Part shown: positions 1 to 7,601 of the stretch, piece after piece | How the letters are laid out: every line of letters begins with the position of its first letter | How positions within the stretch are numbered: position 1 is the stretch's first letter | Source: Veillonellaceae bacterium | GTDB taxonomy: Bacteria; Bacillota; Negativicutes; JAAYSF01 | Length of the DNA stretch: 44,084 nucleotides | Reading direction: 5' to 3' | NCBI GenBank assembly: GCA_012523975.1 | Contig: JAAYSF010000051.1 | Coordinates: 1-44,084 of the forward strand | Program-made: the position numbers and the translations under genes | The notes under the pieces: generated by a model | The model's input: the letters and a program-made list of their open reading frames with translations, nothing else | Databases searched by the model: none | Told to the model about the DNA's origin: nothing

Positions 1-354
1 ACCGCGCTTGGTTATGACCGGTTATCACCTGTCGATCCCCGTTTTGGCCGGGCTGATTATTTTGTCCTTTATGACCAGGAAAGCGATACCTGGGAATCAG
101 TTCCTAATACGCAAAATCTCCAAGCCGCGCATGGAGCTGGCATTCAAGCCGGGCAATCGCTGGCTAAAACCGGGGCGAAAATACTCATAACCGGTCATGT
201 CGGACCCAAGGCTTTTAAAGTGCTGCAGGCAGAGCAAATTGCCATGTATTCTTTCGGCGACAACGCCAGTACCGTCGAAGAGGCTCTTGCAGCTTTCAAT
301 GACGGCAAACTATCTGCTATTGATGTTCCCGGCGCAATAGGACATGGCAGGTAA
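1..354 (+). CDS. NifX/NifB-type dinitrogenase iron-molybdenum cofactor domain protein (5' truncated)
   Basis: An open frame runs from base 1 to a TAA at 352-354, giving 117 C-terminal residues; the start lies outside the window. The visible protein has the small cofactor-binding fold signatures: PVDPRFGRADYF near its start, a NLQAAHGAGIQAG segment, then AKILITGHVGPKAF and a C-terminal VEEALAAFNDGKL. These match the family of NifX, the NifB C-terminus and stand-alone NifB/NifX-like proteins that bind iron-sulfur or FeMo-cofactor precursors. In anaerobic Firmicutes such stand-alone members often sit beside Mrp-type ATPases and ferredoxins and need not mean nitrogen fixation. No other nif gene is in the window, so its exact role is open. 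The gene converges on the polyferredoxin gene and shares a hairpin at 363-407. Confidence 0.85.
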   Translation, partial: TALGYDRLSPVDPRFGRADYFVLYDQESDTWESVPNTQNLQAAHGAGIQAGQSLAKTGAKILITGHVGPKAFKVLQAEQIAMYSFGDNASTVEEALAAFNDGKLSAIDVPGAIGHGR

Positions 355-362
355 TATGTTGC

Positions 363-407
363 AAAAGGCGCTGCCACAATATGCATCTTAAAACGACAGC
401 GCCTTTT
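363..407. terminator. Hairpin between convergent genes
   Basis: AAAAGGCGCTG (363-373) and CAGCGCCTTTT (397-407) form an 11-bp perfect stem with a 23-nt loop. It follows the plus-strand stop codon by 8 bases and ends in a T-rich arm, so it can terminate the plus-strand gene. The right arm is also the last codons of the minus-strand polyferredoxin gene. The long loop makes it a moderate rather than strong terminator. Confidence 0.55.
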
Positions 408-1020
408 GAGGGCATTTTTCTACGCAGCGGCGGCATTTTAAACAATCGCTATGGGTAAACCCCGCTGCGCTTCCTTTTGCATCATAGGGCGATAATTGCA
501 TAGGACATGCAGTCGTACATAATTTACAGCTAACGCACGAATTTTCTACCTTTAAAGGCAGAGGCTTGGACTTAGCGCTAAACCAGCTCGCCATCGTACC
601 CATCGGGCAGAAGGAACACCATGCACGCTGATGATATACAACCCCTAGCACAATACCGACGATTGTTGTTATTAAAATAATCCGCACAAACACCGCTCCC
701 ATTGCCGAGACATCACCCCATGCGTAGTACATCTGGATGGCAAATACGCCCATGATAAATACAACCATAAATATTCGGAATCCAGTACTGCGGAAAACAG
801 CAGGGATAGATTTCCGAGGAGAAAATTTTGCAATTACGTTATCGTAAAAACTGCCTCGCGGGCAAAAATTGCCGCACCAATATCTCCCTTTGAACGGAGC
901 CAGTATGACCGGCGCAAGCATACATATTATCGCAAGCAGGCCAATCGCGGGATAAACCAGACCTACTACCAAATATACCACTAAAATCCAGAATAGATAT
1001 TTTTGACTACTATTTCTCAT
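388..1020 (-). CDS. Membrane-bound 4Fe-4S polyferredoxin (NapH/YccM-like)
   Basis: This is a 210-residue integral membrane electron carrier. Hydrophobic segments near residues 5-45, 70-95 and 105-130 are interleaved with two FCP motifs (CGNFCPRGSFYDN and CSFCPMGTMASW), typical of NapH, NosR and FixG/YccM proteins. The C-terminus carries two 4Fe-4S clusters (CVSCKLCTTACP and CLKCRRCVEKCP). Such proteins pass electrons between the quinone pool or ferredoxin and periplasmic or membrane redox partners. I chose ATG at 1020 because an AGGAG-type ribosome site sits just before it; an in-frame ATG at 1056 lacks one. The partner enzyme is not in the window. The promoter is overlapped by a G/C-tract palindrome resembling CsoR/RcnR operators, so metal control is possible. 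Confidence 0.85.
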   Translation of the reverse strand: MRNSSQKYLFWILVVYLVVGLVYPAIGLLAIICMLAPVILAPFKGRYWCGNFCPRGSFYDNVIAKFSPRKSIPAVFRSTGFRIFMVVFIMGVFAIQMYYAWGDVSAMGAVFVRIILITTIVGIVLGVVYHQRAWCSFCPMGTMASWFSAKSKPLPLKVENSCVSCKLCTTACPMQLSPYDAKGSAAGFTHSDCLKCRRCVEKCPQKALSF

Positions 1021-1081
1021 ACCTGTTACTCCTTTCCCCAAAATTGAATAAATCATATCAATCTTTGTTTAAATCTCTTGT

Positions 1082-1105
1082 TACCCCTCCCCTAGGGGGG
1101 GTGTA
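1082..1105. promoter_or_regulatory. CsoR/RcnR-like operator palindrome
   Basis: A 24-bp imperfect palindrome is centred on CCCCTAGGGG (1089-1098), with TAC at its left end and GTA at its right end; 10 of 12 base pairs match. The layout (TA-rich ends, C-tract, central TA, G-tract) resembles operators bound by CsoR/RcnR/FrmR-type repressors. It overlaps the predicted start of transcription, the expected position for a repressor site. No CsoR gene is visible here, so the assignment rests on sequence form alone. Confidence 0.45.
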
Positions 1106-1108
1106 TTA

Positions 1109-1137
1109 AATATACCCTATTATTTAGCTAAAATCAA
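1109..1137 (-). promoter_or_regulatory. Sigma-A-type promoter of the polyferredoxin gene
   Basis: On the minus strand TTGATT (1132-1137) is followed after exactly 17 bases by TATATT (1109-1114). Transcription would start about 1101-1103, inside the downstream palindrome and about 80 bases before the chosen ATG. Confidence 0.6.
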
Positions 1138-1239
1138 CTCATTAATCCAAACTATAAATGGGAAATTATTGTAACTGCACATGACCGAAGTTACACAAAC
1201 CCTTCGTATACGCAAGATACTTTTCAGTCATCATCTTTT

Positions 1240-1302
1240 AAAACGCGACAAAGACGCTATAAAACTCCACCAGAAAAGATGGAATCCTACAGCGTCTTCG
1301 TC
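1240..1302 (-). terminator. Terminator of the tad operon
   Basis: Arms at 1247-1268 and 1281-1302 pair over most of 22 bases; the core GACGCT/AGCGTC is flanked by matching GAC/GTC ends. On the minus strand the stem is followed by CGTTTTAAAAG. It lies about 50 bases past the tadC stop. The stretch 1138-1240 holds nothing else I can support. Confidence 0.65.
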
Positions 1303-1349
1303 ATCGGTTAATTTATTAATATTGAGAACAACTAACATCTCTATGAGCT

Positions 1350-2276
1350 TTATCTATCCATTAATACTGCCATTATTTGGATGATAGCCGGACCTAAAAG
1401 CACGATAAATATAGTTGGAAAGATAAACAATACCAACGGAAGCATCATTTTAATAGGAGCTTTCATAGCCTTTTCTTCGCACCGCTGCTGGCGCTTTTCC
1501 CGCATGCTTGCTGATTGGACCCTCAGCACATTGCCGATTCCTACCCCTAATTGATCGGCTTGGACAAGCGAGGTCGTAAATAGTGACACATCGGGGACAT
1601 CACACCTTAGTCCCATTGCAGTCAGGGCCTCCCGGCGCGGTATGCCCATCCGGATTTCCTGCAGCAGTCGGGTGAACTCGTCGACAAGCGCCCCTTTCAT
1701 TTTTTCCGAAAGTTTGGCTAAGGCTCCGTCAAAACTTAGCCCGGCTTCGACACTTACTGTCAATAAGTCAAGCACGTCGGGTAAGTCACGCTGAATACTT
1801 AGCTTACGCTGGGCGATATTTCGGCTAAGCAGGACAAAAGGCGCTATTAATCCGATAAGTCCGAAGATTATGGCCAGCGCAAAAGTTTTTCCGGCCGGTG
1901 TTTGTAACACCATGGCTAAAGAGCAAACAACGGACGACAGCGCAACAGCTAATATTATGCAAAACAGCAGAAACTCTTCAACGCCTAATCCAGCGAAGCC
2001 GCCGGCCATAGCCAGCCTATCGGCCACCACTTTCTTGACTGATGCCGGAGCAAGCCGGTCGACGGCCGAAGCTAAATTACTGGTAAGCGGTGCTAAAATC
2101 CTTTCTTTAAAAGGTTTATCCAACTCATGATCAATATCGGTCCGGCTGCCGCCATAGTTCTCCAAGGCCTTAAGGCGCATCTCAACTGGGTCACGTACCG
2201 GCAGAAATGCATTCAGTGCTAAATAAGACAAGATGAAAAACATTGTGAACGTTAATAGCGTAATAGCGATAAGCAT
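1350..2276 (-). CDS. tadC: Tad pilus inner-membrane platform protein TadC
   Basis: A 308-residue type II secretion F-domain protein. It has an N-terminal membrane helix (about residues 1-25), a charged linker, two further helices around 90-140, a cytoplasmic F-domain containing RDLPDVLDLLTVSVEAGLSFDGAL, and a C-terminal hydrophobic pair ending in ...IIQIMAVLMDR. TadC pairs with TadB to form the platform that the ATPase TadA acts on to extrude Flp pilin. I prefer ATG at 2276, preceded by GGGGGTGA; a GTG at 2303 overlapping the tadA stop is possible but has no good ribosome site. It is the last gene of the operon, directly after tadA, and is followed by a hairpin terminator. Confidence 0.9.
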   Translation of the reverse strand: MLIAITLLTFTMFFILSYLALNAFLPVRDPVEMRLKALENYGGSRTDIDHELDKPFKERILAPLTSNLASAVDRLAPASVKKVVADRLAMAGGFAGLGVEEFLLFCIILAVALSSVVCSLAMVLQTPAGKTFALAIIFGLIGLIAPFVLLSRNIAQRKLSIQRDLPDVLDLLTVSVEAGLSFDGALAKLSEKMKGALVDEFTRLLQEIRMGIPRREALTAMGLRCDVPDVSLFTTSLVQADQLGVGIGNVLRVQSASMREKRQQRCEEKAMKAPIKMMLPLVLFIFPTIFIVLLGPAIIQIMAVLMDR

Positions 2277-2299
2277 CACACTCACCCCCAGGCCTGTTC

Positions 2300-3664
2300 T
2301 CACTTAGACCAGAATATCTCATTAGGTACACTGATCCCGTTAGACGCTAACTTTTCCAGAAACTTTGGTCTGATCCCGGTCGGCTTAAACTGACCGATAA
2401 TTTTATTGTTTTTATCTTTACCCATCTGCTCAAAGATGAATATGTCCTGCAGGGTTATTACATCACCTTCCATACCCTGGACTTCCGTTAAATGGGTAAT
2501 TCGGCGGCTGCCATCCTGCAGTCGGGACTGCTGTACGATTAGGTCTATTGCTGAGGCAATCTGCTCACGGATAGCCCGTACCGGCAGGTCCATACCGGCC
2601 ATAAGCACCATTGTTTCCAAACGGCTGAGCATATCACGCGGTGTATTGGCATGGCCAGTTGTTAAGGACCCGTCATGACCGGTATTCATAGCCTGGAGCA
2701 TATCCAGCGCCTCACCACTCCGCACCTCGCCTACAACAATACGATCCGGCCGCATCCGCAGGCTGTTACGGACTAGATCACGCATGGTTATTGCCCCTTT
2801 ACCCTCAATATTAGCCGGCCTGGTCTCGAGGGTTACTACGTGATCCTGCCGCAATTGAAGTTCTGCGGCATCCTCGATAGTTACAATACGCTCATCGGAC
2901 GGGATAAATGAGGATAATATATTAAGTGTAGTTGTTTTACCTGAGCCGGTACCGCCAGAAACAACTATATTAAGCTTGCCTTCAACGCAAGCCTGGAGAA
3001 AGTCAGCCATTTCCCGGGTTATTGTCCCAAAATCGATCAATCGCTCAACAGTTAGCGGGTTTTTGGCAAATTTTCGAATAGTAAGCGACGGACCTTTAAG
3101 CGCCAGCGGCGGAATTATGGCATTAACTCGCGAACCGTCCGGCAGACGGGCATCTACCATTGGCGAACTCTCATCAATCCGCCGCCCTAACGGAGCAACA
3201 ATTTTTTCAATAACCTGCATAACATGGGCGTCATCGCGAAATTTAACATCTGTCAGCACCAACTTGCCTTTGCGTTCGACATAGACTTGGGAAGGGCTAT
3301 TGACCATGACCTCAGAAATGCTGTCGTCTTTAAGCAAGGGATCGATTGGTCCATAGCCTAATACTCCTTCGACCACCTCGGTAATGATTTTTGCCCTGTC
3401 AGCTCGCGAGATCGGCATATTTTCAAGATCCATTACGGCGTTGGCAATCTGCGCCACAACTTTTCCGAGGGCGGCTTTATCGACGTCTTTTTCGGTTAAC
3501 GCCTTATTTTCATCACTGCTCATCTCATCGACTATCTTGCGATGAATACGTGTTTTTAAGTTCTGGTATGGATCGGACCGCGCCGGGGCGGCTGTTTTAA
3601 CCGCTTCCCGCCCGCTCGGCTTCTCTGCTTGCTTTTGCATTTCCAGACGTTTTAACAGCGACAT
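2300..3664 (-). CDS. tadA: Tad pilus assembly ATPase TadA (CpaF family)
   Basis: A 454-residue cytoplasmic secretion ATPase that powers Flp pilin assembly. The Walker A motif is [12 protein letters not shown], and the family segments [42 protein letters not shown] (Walker B region) and the His-containing [14 protein letters not shown] are all present. The N-terminal ~80 residues are a charged, Ala/Lys-rich region usual for CpaF. Length matches the family. ATG at 3664 is preceded by GAGGTGAAGTT. It sits between the broken tadG-like gene and tadC, a common Tad order. No residue looks abnormal. Confidence 0.95.
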   Translation of the reverse strand: MSLLKRLEMQKQAEKPSGREAVKTAAPARSDPYQNLKTRIHRKIVDEMSSDENKALTEKDVDKAALGKVVAQIANAVMDLENMPISRADRAKIITEVVEGVLGYGPIDPLLKDDSISEVMVNSPSQVYVERKGKLVLTDVKFRDDAHVMQVIEKIVAPLGRRIDESSPMVDARLPDGSRVNAIIPPLALKGPSLTIRKFAKNPLTVERLIDFGTITREMADFLQACVEGKLNIVVSGGTGSGKTTTLNILSSFIPSDERIVTIEDAAELQLRQDHVVTLETRPANIEGKGAITMRDLVRNSLRMRPDRIVVGEVRSGEALDMLQAMNTGHDGSLTTGHANTPRDMLSRLETMVLMAGMDLPVRAIREQIASAIDLIVQQSRLQDGSRRITHLTEVQGMEGDVITLQDIFIFEQMGKDKNNKIIGQFKPTGIRPKFLEKLASNGISVPNEIFWSK

Positions 3665-3674
3665 AACTTCACCT

Positions 3675-4507
3675 CTAACTAATTAGACGAACGTTGCGAA
3701 CGCCGTAGTCGGTAGCGCTCCCTTGTTCACCGACGATATACATGCGCATGAACCGCCCGGTGACATAGTTCTTATTACCACTGCCGCCTACGCTTTCCAG
3801 AAAAAACGCTCCGAAACCTACTATCTGTACCGGTTCCCGCCCATTAACATCCAAATTATCGATTATTGGAACAATGATGATACGGGGTGAATCATGGGTC
3901 ACAGTATCAAAGGTTGCGTAAGGATCAAGGCTGATACGGTAACGGACACCATCGCTCGTCGGGCCCGACATATTGCCCGGCTCGGTATCCACCCATTGGC
4001 CAACAGCAAGTCTTCCGTCATAACCATAACGGATATTATAATTATAGACATTGGCGCCGGTGCCCCCTAGCCCTAAACCGCCATAGTTGCCGTCACTGCC
4101 GGCACCGCTCCCGTAACACCGGTAACGACCTGGTTTGAAGCTTTGGCGGTAGCCGAAACCTCAGATGACATAAAGTTAAATACCTTGGCAAAAATGAGCG
4201 GCACCTGGCGCCTTACAGTTACGTTTATTACTGTATTATCGCCATTTACTGCCATCACTATTGTATCGCCGGGTTTGCCGTTTCTTTCGGCATAATTATT
4301 AGCTGCTAGCATAGCCTGTTCCTCCCCTTCGGGAAGGTCGCGGGCTCCGGCCAGCGCGGCGGCATCGGCCATATTGGCCAGCTGAGTTTTGTTAAGATAT
4401 AAATTACCGATGTCAACGGTAATTGCGGCCAATCCCAATAGTGCTGTCACGGCAACCGCTGTAAGCACCGCAACGGAACCTTTTTGCTCACGCAGTAGTT
4501 TAAACAT
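3675..4507 (-). pseudogene. tadG: TadG-like Flp pilus-assembly protein, interrupted by a frame change
   Basis: The gene reads in two frames. The first part (4507 to a TAG at 4073) starts MFKLLREQKGSVAVLTAVAV, with a membrane helix and the TadE/G-like segment NKTQLANMADAAALAGARDLP. It then stops soon after NQVVTGVTGAVP. The second part, readable in another frame from about 4110 down to 3675, gives GSGAGSDGNYGGLGLGG and later DTEPGNMSGPTSDGVRYRI, which is the typical C-terminal half of the same family. In relatives, roughly 15-25 residues (often including an aromatic YGQ-like stretch) separate these halves. So the junction looks like a small deletion that also shifted frame, or an assembly error. 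ATG at 4507 follows AGGTGA; a GTG at 4516 is the alternative. It lies between tadE and tadA in the operon. Confidence 0.75.
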
Positions 4508-4516
4508 AAGTTTCAC

Positions 4517-4921
4517 CTACTCTACCCGCATTACAGTTATCCCTTTAACGCGGTAATCTTCCGAGAAAAATGCGCCTATCAGCGGCGTAACCGGCTTAAA
4601 CGGATATGTAACAGTGACTGTCACCGGATCACCTTGCGTCCTAGTTGGTGTAGGCGATGGCGTAACGATAAGTTTAGCGCTGTCAAGTCCGGAGACAGCA
4701 TTCTGGACAGCTGCTTCAATATCGGCATCACTACCGCCCAGTGCCGCAGCTCTGGCCCCCTCACGAGATGCTCCCGCGACAACCATATATTGATGAATTA
4801 CCATGCTAAACTCCATAATTCCTAAAACCAGCAGCAGCAGTACCGGCACTATTAAAGCAAACTCCACTACGGCCTGCCCGCGATTGTCGCGAATATACTT
4901 TTTTATGCCTAGCACTACCAT
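4517..4921 (-). CDS. tadE: TadE-like pseudopilin
   Basis: A 134-residue protein with a short charged N-terminus, then GQAVVEFALIVPVLLLLVLG. This is the pseudopilin signature, with Glu five residues after the Gly cleavage site inside a long hydrophobic helix. The segment GASREGARAAALGGSDADIE is typical of TadE. TadE is processed by the prepilin peptidase and helps Flp pilus assembly at the membrane/periplasm. Two adjacent ATGs (4924 and 4921) follow GGGAG very closely; spacing favours the second. The gene follows flp after a hairpin and abuts the tadG-like gene. Confidence 0.88.
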   Translation of the reverse strand: MVVLGIKKYIRDNRGQAVVEFALIVPVLLLLVLGIMEFSMVIHQYMVVAGASREGARAAALGGSDADIEAAVQNAVSGLDSAKLIVTPSPTPTRTQGDPVTVTVTYPFKPVTPLIGAFFSEDYRVKGITVMRVE

Positions 4922-4945
4922 CATCTCCCTTCGGCGAGAAAGATA

Positions 4946-4971
4946 AGCCCCCTGGCTGGAAGCCGGGGGGA
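4946..4971 (-). terminator. Hairpin between flp and tadE
   Basis: GCCCCCTGGCT pairs with AGCCGGGGGG over a short loop, giving a GC-rich stem with one mismatch. On the minus strand it is followed by CTTATCTTT, a weak T-tract. The position right after the pilin gene suggests partial termination or mRNA protection, so that more pilin than assembly protein is made. That role is inferred. Confidence 0.55.
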
Positions 4972-4985
4972 TTATTGTGGTTCGT

Positions 4986-5177
4986 TTATTGAAGTCCTTC
5001 TGAAACAGTAGTAAACATCGTATTTAGTTGGTCGCCCATTGCTCCCAGTACACCTACAACTGCAACTGCAACGAGCGCTAAGATTAAACCGTATTCGACC
5101 ATCCCTTGGCCCTTCTCATTACGAACTGAGGCTTTGATATTCTGCCACCATAGCATCATGTTAACAAGCTTTTTCAT
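4986..5177 (-). CDS. flp: Flp-family type IVb pilin
   Basis: A 63-residue major pilin precursor. The leader (about 23 residues, ending NEKG) is followed by QGMVEYGLILALVAVAVVG. This has the Flp motif, with cleavage after Gly23, Glu at +5 and Tyr at +6, all inside one hydrophobic helix. The leader is longer than in many Flp proteins and contains the WW pair at 10-11. ATG at 5177 is preceded by GGGAGG. The gene stands alone upstream, with a 170-base gap to the kinase gene, and is followed by a hairpin before tadE. The prepilin peptidase needed to process it is not in the window. Confidence 0.93.
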   Translation of the reverse strand: MKKLVNMMLWWQNIKASVRNEKGQGMVEYGLILALVAVAVVGVLGAMGDQLNTMFTTVSEGLQ

Positions 5178-5351
5178 TAATAAAACCTCCCTGTATTGTT
5201 AATAGCTTTAGGCTCCGGTCTTGGAAATTGTTTCTGTCTTAATTTTACCAAAACCTTGTCCGTTTGCCATCGACCCTTGGTCTTATCTCAGTAGGTGCCA
5301 AGTCTCAACCAGTTATTGGGTAAGTGGTCATAACAATACGAGGATTTAGTC

Positions 5352-6488
5352 CTAGCGGAGGGGGACTTTAATTCTTACTCTAGTGCCCTTGCCTTTTCTA
5401 GATTTAATTTTTATTTCACCATGTAAGAGATTCATTCGTTCACGCATGCCTAATATGCCAAAACTTTCGGTACCAACACTATCAGCAGAATCAAAACCTC
5501 GGCCATTATCTTCAACGGCAGCTAAAATAAAGCTTGGTGTAAATTCAATTATCACCCGGACTGTATTAGCGGCAGCATGTTTTTCGACATTTTTGAGAGC
5601 CTCTTGAATGATGCGAAACAAACCAATTTCCAAATAAGAATCTAACCGTTTCTCTTCACCATGTACTTTTATATCAGCACTCAAACCGGTCCGGTCTTTC
5701 ATTGTATCCAAGAAGCGTTTAACGGTCGGAACCAGCCCCAAATCATCAAGTGTCATCGGCCGCAGATCGAAAATGATTTTCCGTGTTTCTTTCAAACAGC
5801 CCCTCACCTGTTCTCGTAGGTCTCGTAACTCATTTTTACAACGTTCGATATCAATATCAACCAGGCGCTCGCATACCTCAGCCCGAAATACGACATTGGC
5901 CATCGCCTGGGCCGGACCGTCGTGAATTTCCCTAGCTACGCGGCGCCGCTCCTCTTCCTGAGCTTTAATAATCTTTACCCCGAACAATTGGCTTTGCTGC
6001 AGTGATTCAATTTTAGTAACAACGCCGCCCATTTCACTGCCTAAATAGCCCAAGACAACTCCAATCTGCGATACCAGGTTTTCAGCCTTTTCAACAGTAT
6101 CTTTAAGCGACTTAAGGCGAATTTCAAGTTCATCACGCTGACGCCGCAGCTGTTGTTCCTGCTCACGGGCAACAGCCAGCTCAACTTGCAGGTTTTTGGC
6201 CTCATTATAAGCTGCCTCAATGTCCTCTTCTTTATATGCTTTAAAATTACGGCTGACCTCCATCAGACGCAGTTGAGCCCGCCGCTCGCGTTTTTCCAGT
6301 TCATCAACCGCAAAGATTGTATCAGCCGTTTTCTGTTTTACACGCTCAACATCTTTCTTTACATTTTCCATTTCATTACGAGCAGACTCATAAATATCGA
6401 AAATTTGACTCTTGCTCTTTTCGATGGCTACGAGCGTGTCTTTTACTATTTTATCAAGCATTTTTACATCAACCGTATTTGATTCCAT
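5352..6488 (-). CDS. DegS-like cytoplasmic sensor histidine kinase
   Basis: A 378-residue soluble kinase with no membrane segment. Residues 1-165 are highly charged and heptad-like (predicted coiled coil), as in Bacillus DegS. The HisKA_3 dimerisation box EEERRRVAREIHDGPAQAMA carries the phospho-acceptor His at about residue 189. The HATPase domain has ALKNVEKHAAANTVRV (N box), VEDNGRGFD and SFGILGMRERMNLLHGEI (G boxes). ATG at 6488 is used; GTG at 6500 is an in-frame alternative. The kinase lies inside the Tad locus between tadB and flp, and no LuxR-type response regulator is adjacent. The only receiver domain nearby is fused to TadZ. Its own promoter region contains a paired inverted repeat (6542-6592). 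Confidence 0.9.
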   Translation of the reverse strand: MESNTVDVKMLDKIVKDTLVAIEKSKSQIFDIYESARNEMENVKKDVERVKQKTADTIFAVDELEKRERRAQLRLMEVSRNFKAYKEEDIEAAYNEAKNLQVELAVAREQEQQLRRQRDELEIRLKSLKDTVEKAENLVSQIGVVLGYLGSEMGGVVTKIESLQQSQLFGVKIIKAQEEERRRVAREIHDGPAQAMANVVFRAEVCERLVDIDIERCKNELRDLREQVRGCLKETRKIIFDLRPMTLDDLGLVPTVKRFLDTMKDRTGLSADIKVHGEEKRLDSYLEIGLFRIIQEALKNVEKHAAANTVRVIIEFTPSFILAAVEDNGRGFDSADSVGTESFGILGMRERMNLLHGEIKIKSRKGKGTRVRIKVPLR

Positions 6489-6541
6489 ATTTACCTTCAC
6501 CTTATCAAGAATCTTGACATTTATTCGCCAGCGGTTTAGTT

Positions 6542-6592
6542 GTTTCTTGGCATATTATAACCAAACAGAGACTGACACACACTCCAAGAAAC
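6542..6592. promoter_or_regulatory. Inverted repeat pair flanking the kinase-gene -10 box
   Basis: GTTTCTTGG (6542-6550) and CCAAGAAAC (6584-6592) are perfect inverted copies, about 42 bp centre to centre. A minus-strand TATAAT lies just inside the left copy (6554-6559); no convincing -35 box is seen. The pair could be two protein half-sites on the same DNA face, or a long-loop hairpin. Confidence 0.4.
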
Positions 6593-6619
6593 CAAGGCAG
6601 AATGCATCAATCTCGCTTA

Positions 6620-7588
6620 TCAAACCTCAATGTTTATTATCCTTCTAATCATTATAATCCCAAGCAATTGGCTGACAACACCGGCAATCAGCATCATTCG
6701 GCCGATCGGGTGCGTAAATAGCACTTTAATATATTCAGGATTCATCATATATATAAGTATCCCGACAGCTATGGGAAGCAAACCGACAATTATTCCTGAA
6801 ATACGGCCTTGAGCAGTAAGGGTTCTAATCTTGCCCTTCATTTTAACTCTTGCTCTGATTGTAGCAGCAATATTATCCAGAATTTCGGCCAGATTACCGC
6901 CAACCTGCCGCTGAATAATTACGGCTGTGATAACTAAGTCCAGATCATTGCTATCAATTCGTTTGGCAAGATTATTCATAGCGTCTTCGGTTGAAACCCC
7001 TAGACTCATTTCTTTGAGGGCTCTTTCAAACTCTTCCGAAATCGGCTTAGGCATTTCCTTCGATACCATTTCGATTGCCTGCATAAAACTGTAGCCGGTC
7101 CTAAGCGAATTTGCAATTAAAACCAGTGAATCGCCAAGCTGATTGTTAAAAGCCGCCGTCCGTCGGTCAATCTTAACCCGGAGAAAGATGAGCGGAATAA
7201 CGAAACCTAATGCTAAACCTAGTGCCGCAACCACCAGCTTGCCGGTAAAAAGCATGAGAATTAACGCCGCTAATACAGCTGCGCCACTGCACACTACAAG
7301 AAATTCGGAACCACGTATCGGCAGCCCGGCCTGCATAAGTTGATGTTCCAACCAGGGTGTTATTCGGGGTGACTCAATATACTTGCTGATGCCCCGAATA
7401 ACCAGTCGAATCCCCCCGTGTTTTGCACCGTCAGCTTGCTCAACACGCTGATCGGGCACGGCTGGTTTTCGTATATACGTATCCAGCCGCTTGCTCACCA
7501 TTCTTTTTTCAGTTGTCAGCACCTTGTAGGCTGTTAATATTATTACGTTGGTTGCAAGAAATACCAATACTGAAATTAACAGCACCAT
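6620..7588 (-). CDS. tadB: Tad pilus inner-membrane platform protein TadB
   Basis: A 322-residue type II secretion F-domain protein, paired with TadC. The N-terminal helix starts MVLLISVLVFLATNVIILTA, helices lie near 95-140, and the F-domain has NNQLGDSLVLIANSLRTGYSFMQAIEMV, with further helices at the C-terminus. ATG at 7588 follows GGAGG with 7-base spacing; the in-frame ATG at 7609 would overlap tadZ and lacks such a site. It is transcribed 13 bases after tadZ, and 131 bases separate it from the kinase gene. Confidence 0.9.
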   Translation of the reverse strand: MVLLISVLVFLATNVIILTAYKVLTTEKRMVSKRLDTYIRKPAVPDQRVEQADGAKHGGIRLVIRGISKYIESPRITPWLEHQLMQAGLPIRGSEFLVVCSGAAVLAALILMLFTGKLVVAALGLALGFVIPLIFLRVKIDRRTAAFNNQLGDSLVLIANSLRTGYSFMQAIEMVSKEMPKPISEEFERALKEMSLGVSTEDAMNNLAKRIDSNDLDLVITAVIIQRQVGGNLAEILDNIAATIRARVKMKGKIRTLTAQGRISGIIVGLLPIAVGILIYMMNPEYIKVLFTHPIGRMMLIAGVVSQLLGIIMIRRIINIEV

Positions 7589-7601
7589 AATCTCGCCTCC
7601 G

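Noticed and set aside
1181-1384. Plus-strand open frame of 67 codons
   Set aside because: It has no ribosome site, and it spans the tad operon terminator hairpin and the 3' end of tadC on the other strand.
5285-5301. Sigma-54-like TTGGCAC upstream of flp
   Set aside because: The -12 element reads GA instead of GC at the right distance, so the promoter is not convincing.
5178-5351. Possible c-di-GMP (GEMM) riboswitch before flp, because of GGCAAAC on the minus strand
   Set aside because: The partner sequences GCAAAGCC and GGTAGGTAGCGGGG of the class are absent. The gap holds nothing else I can name.
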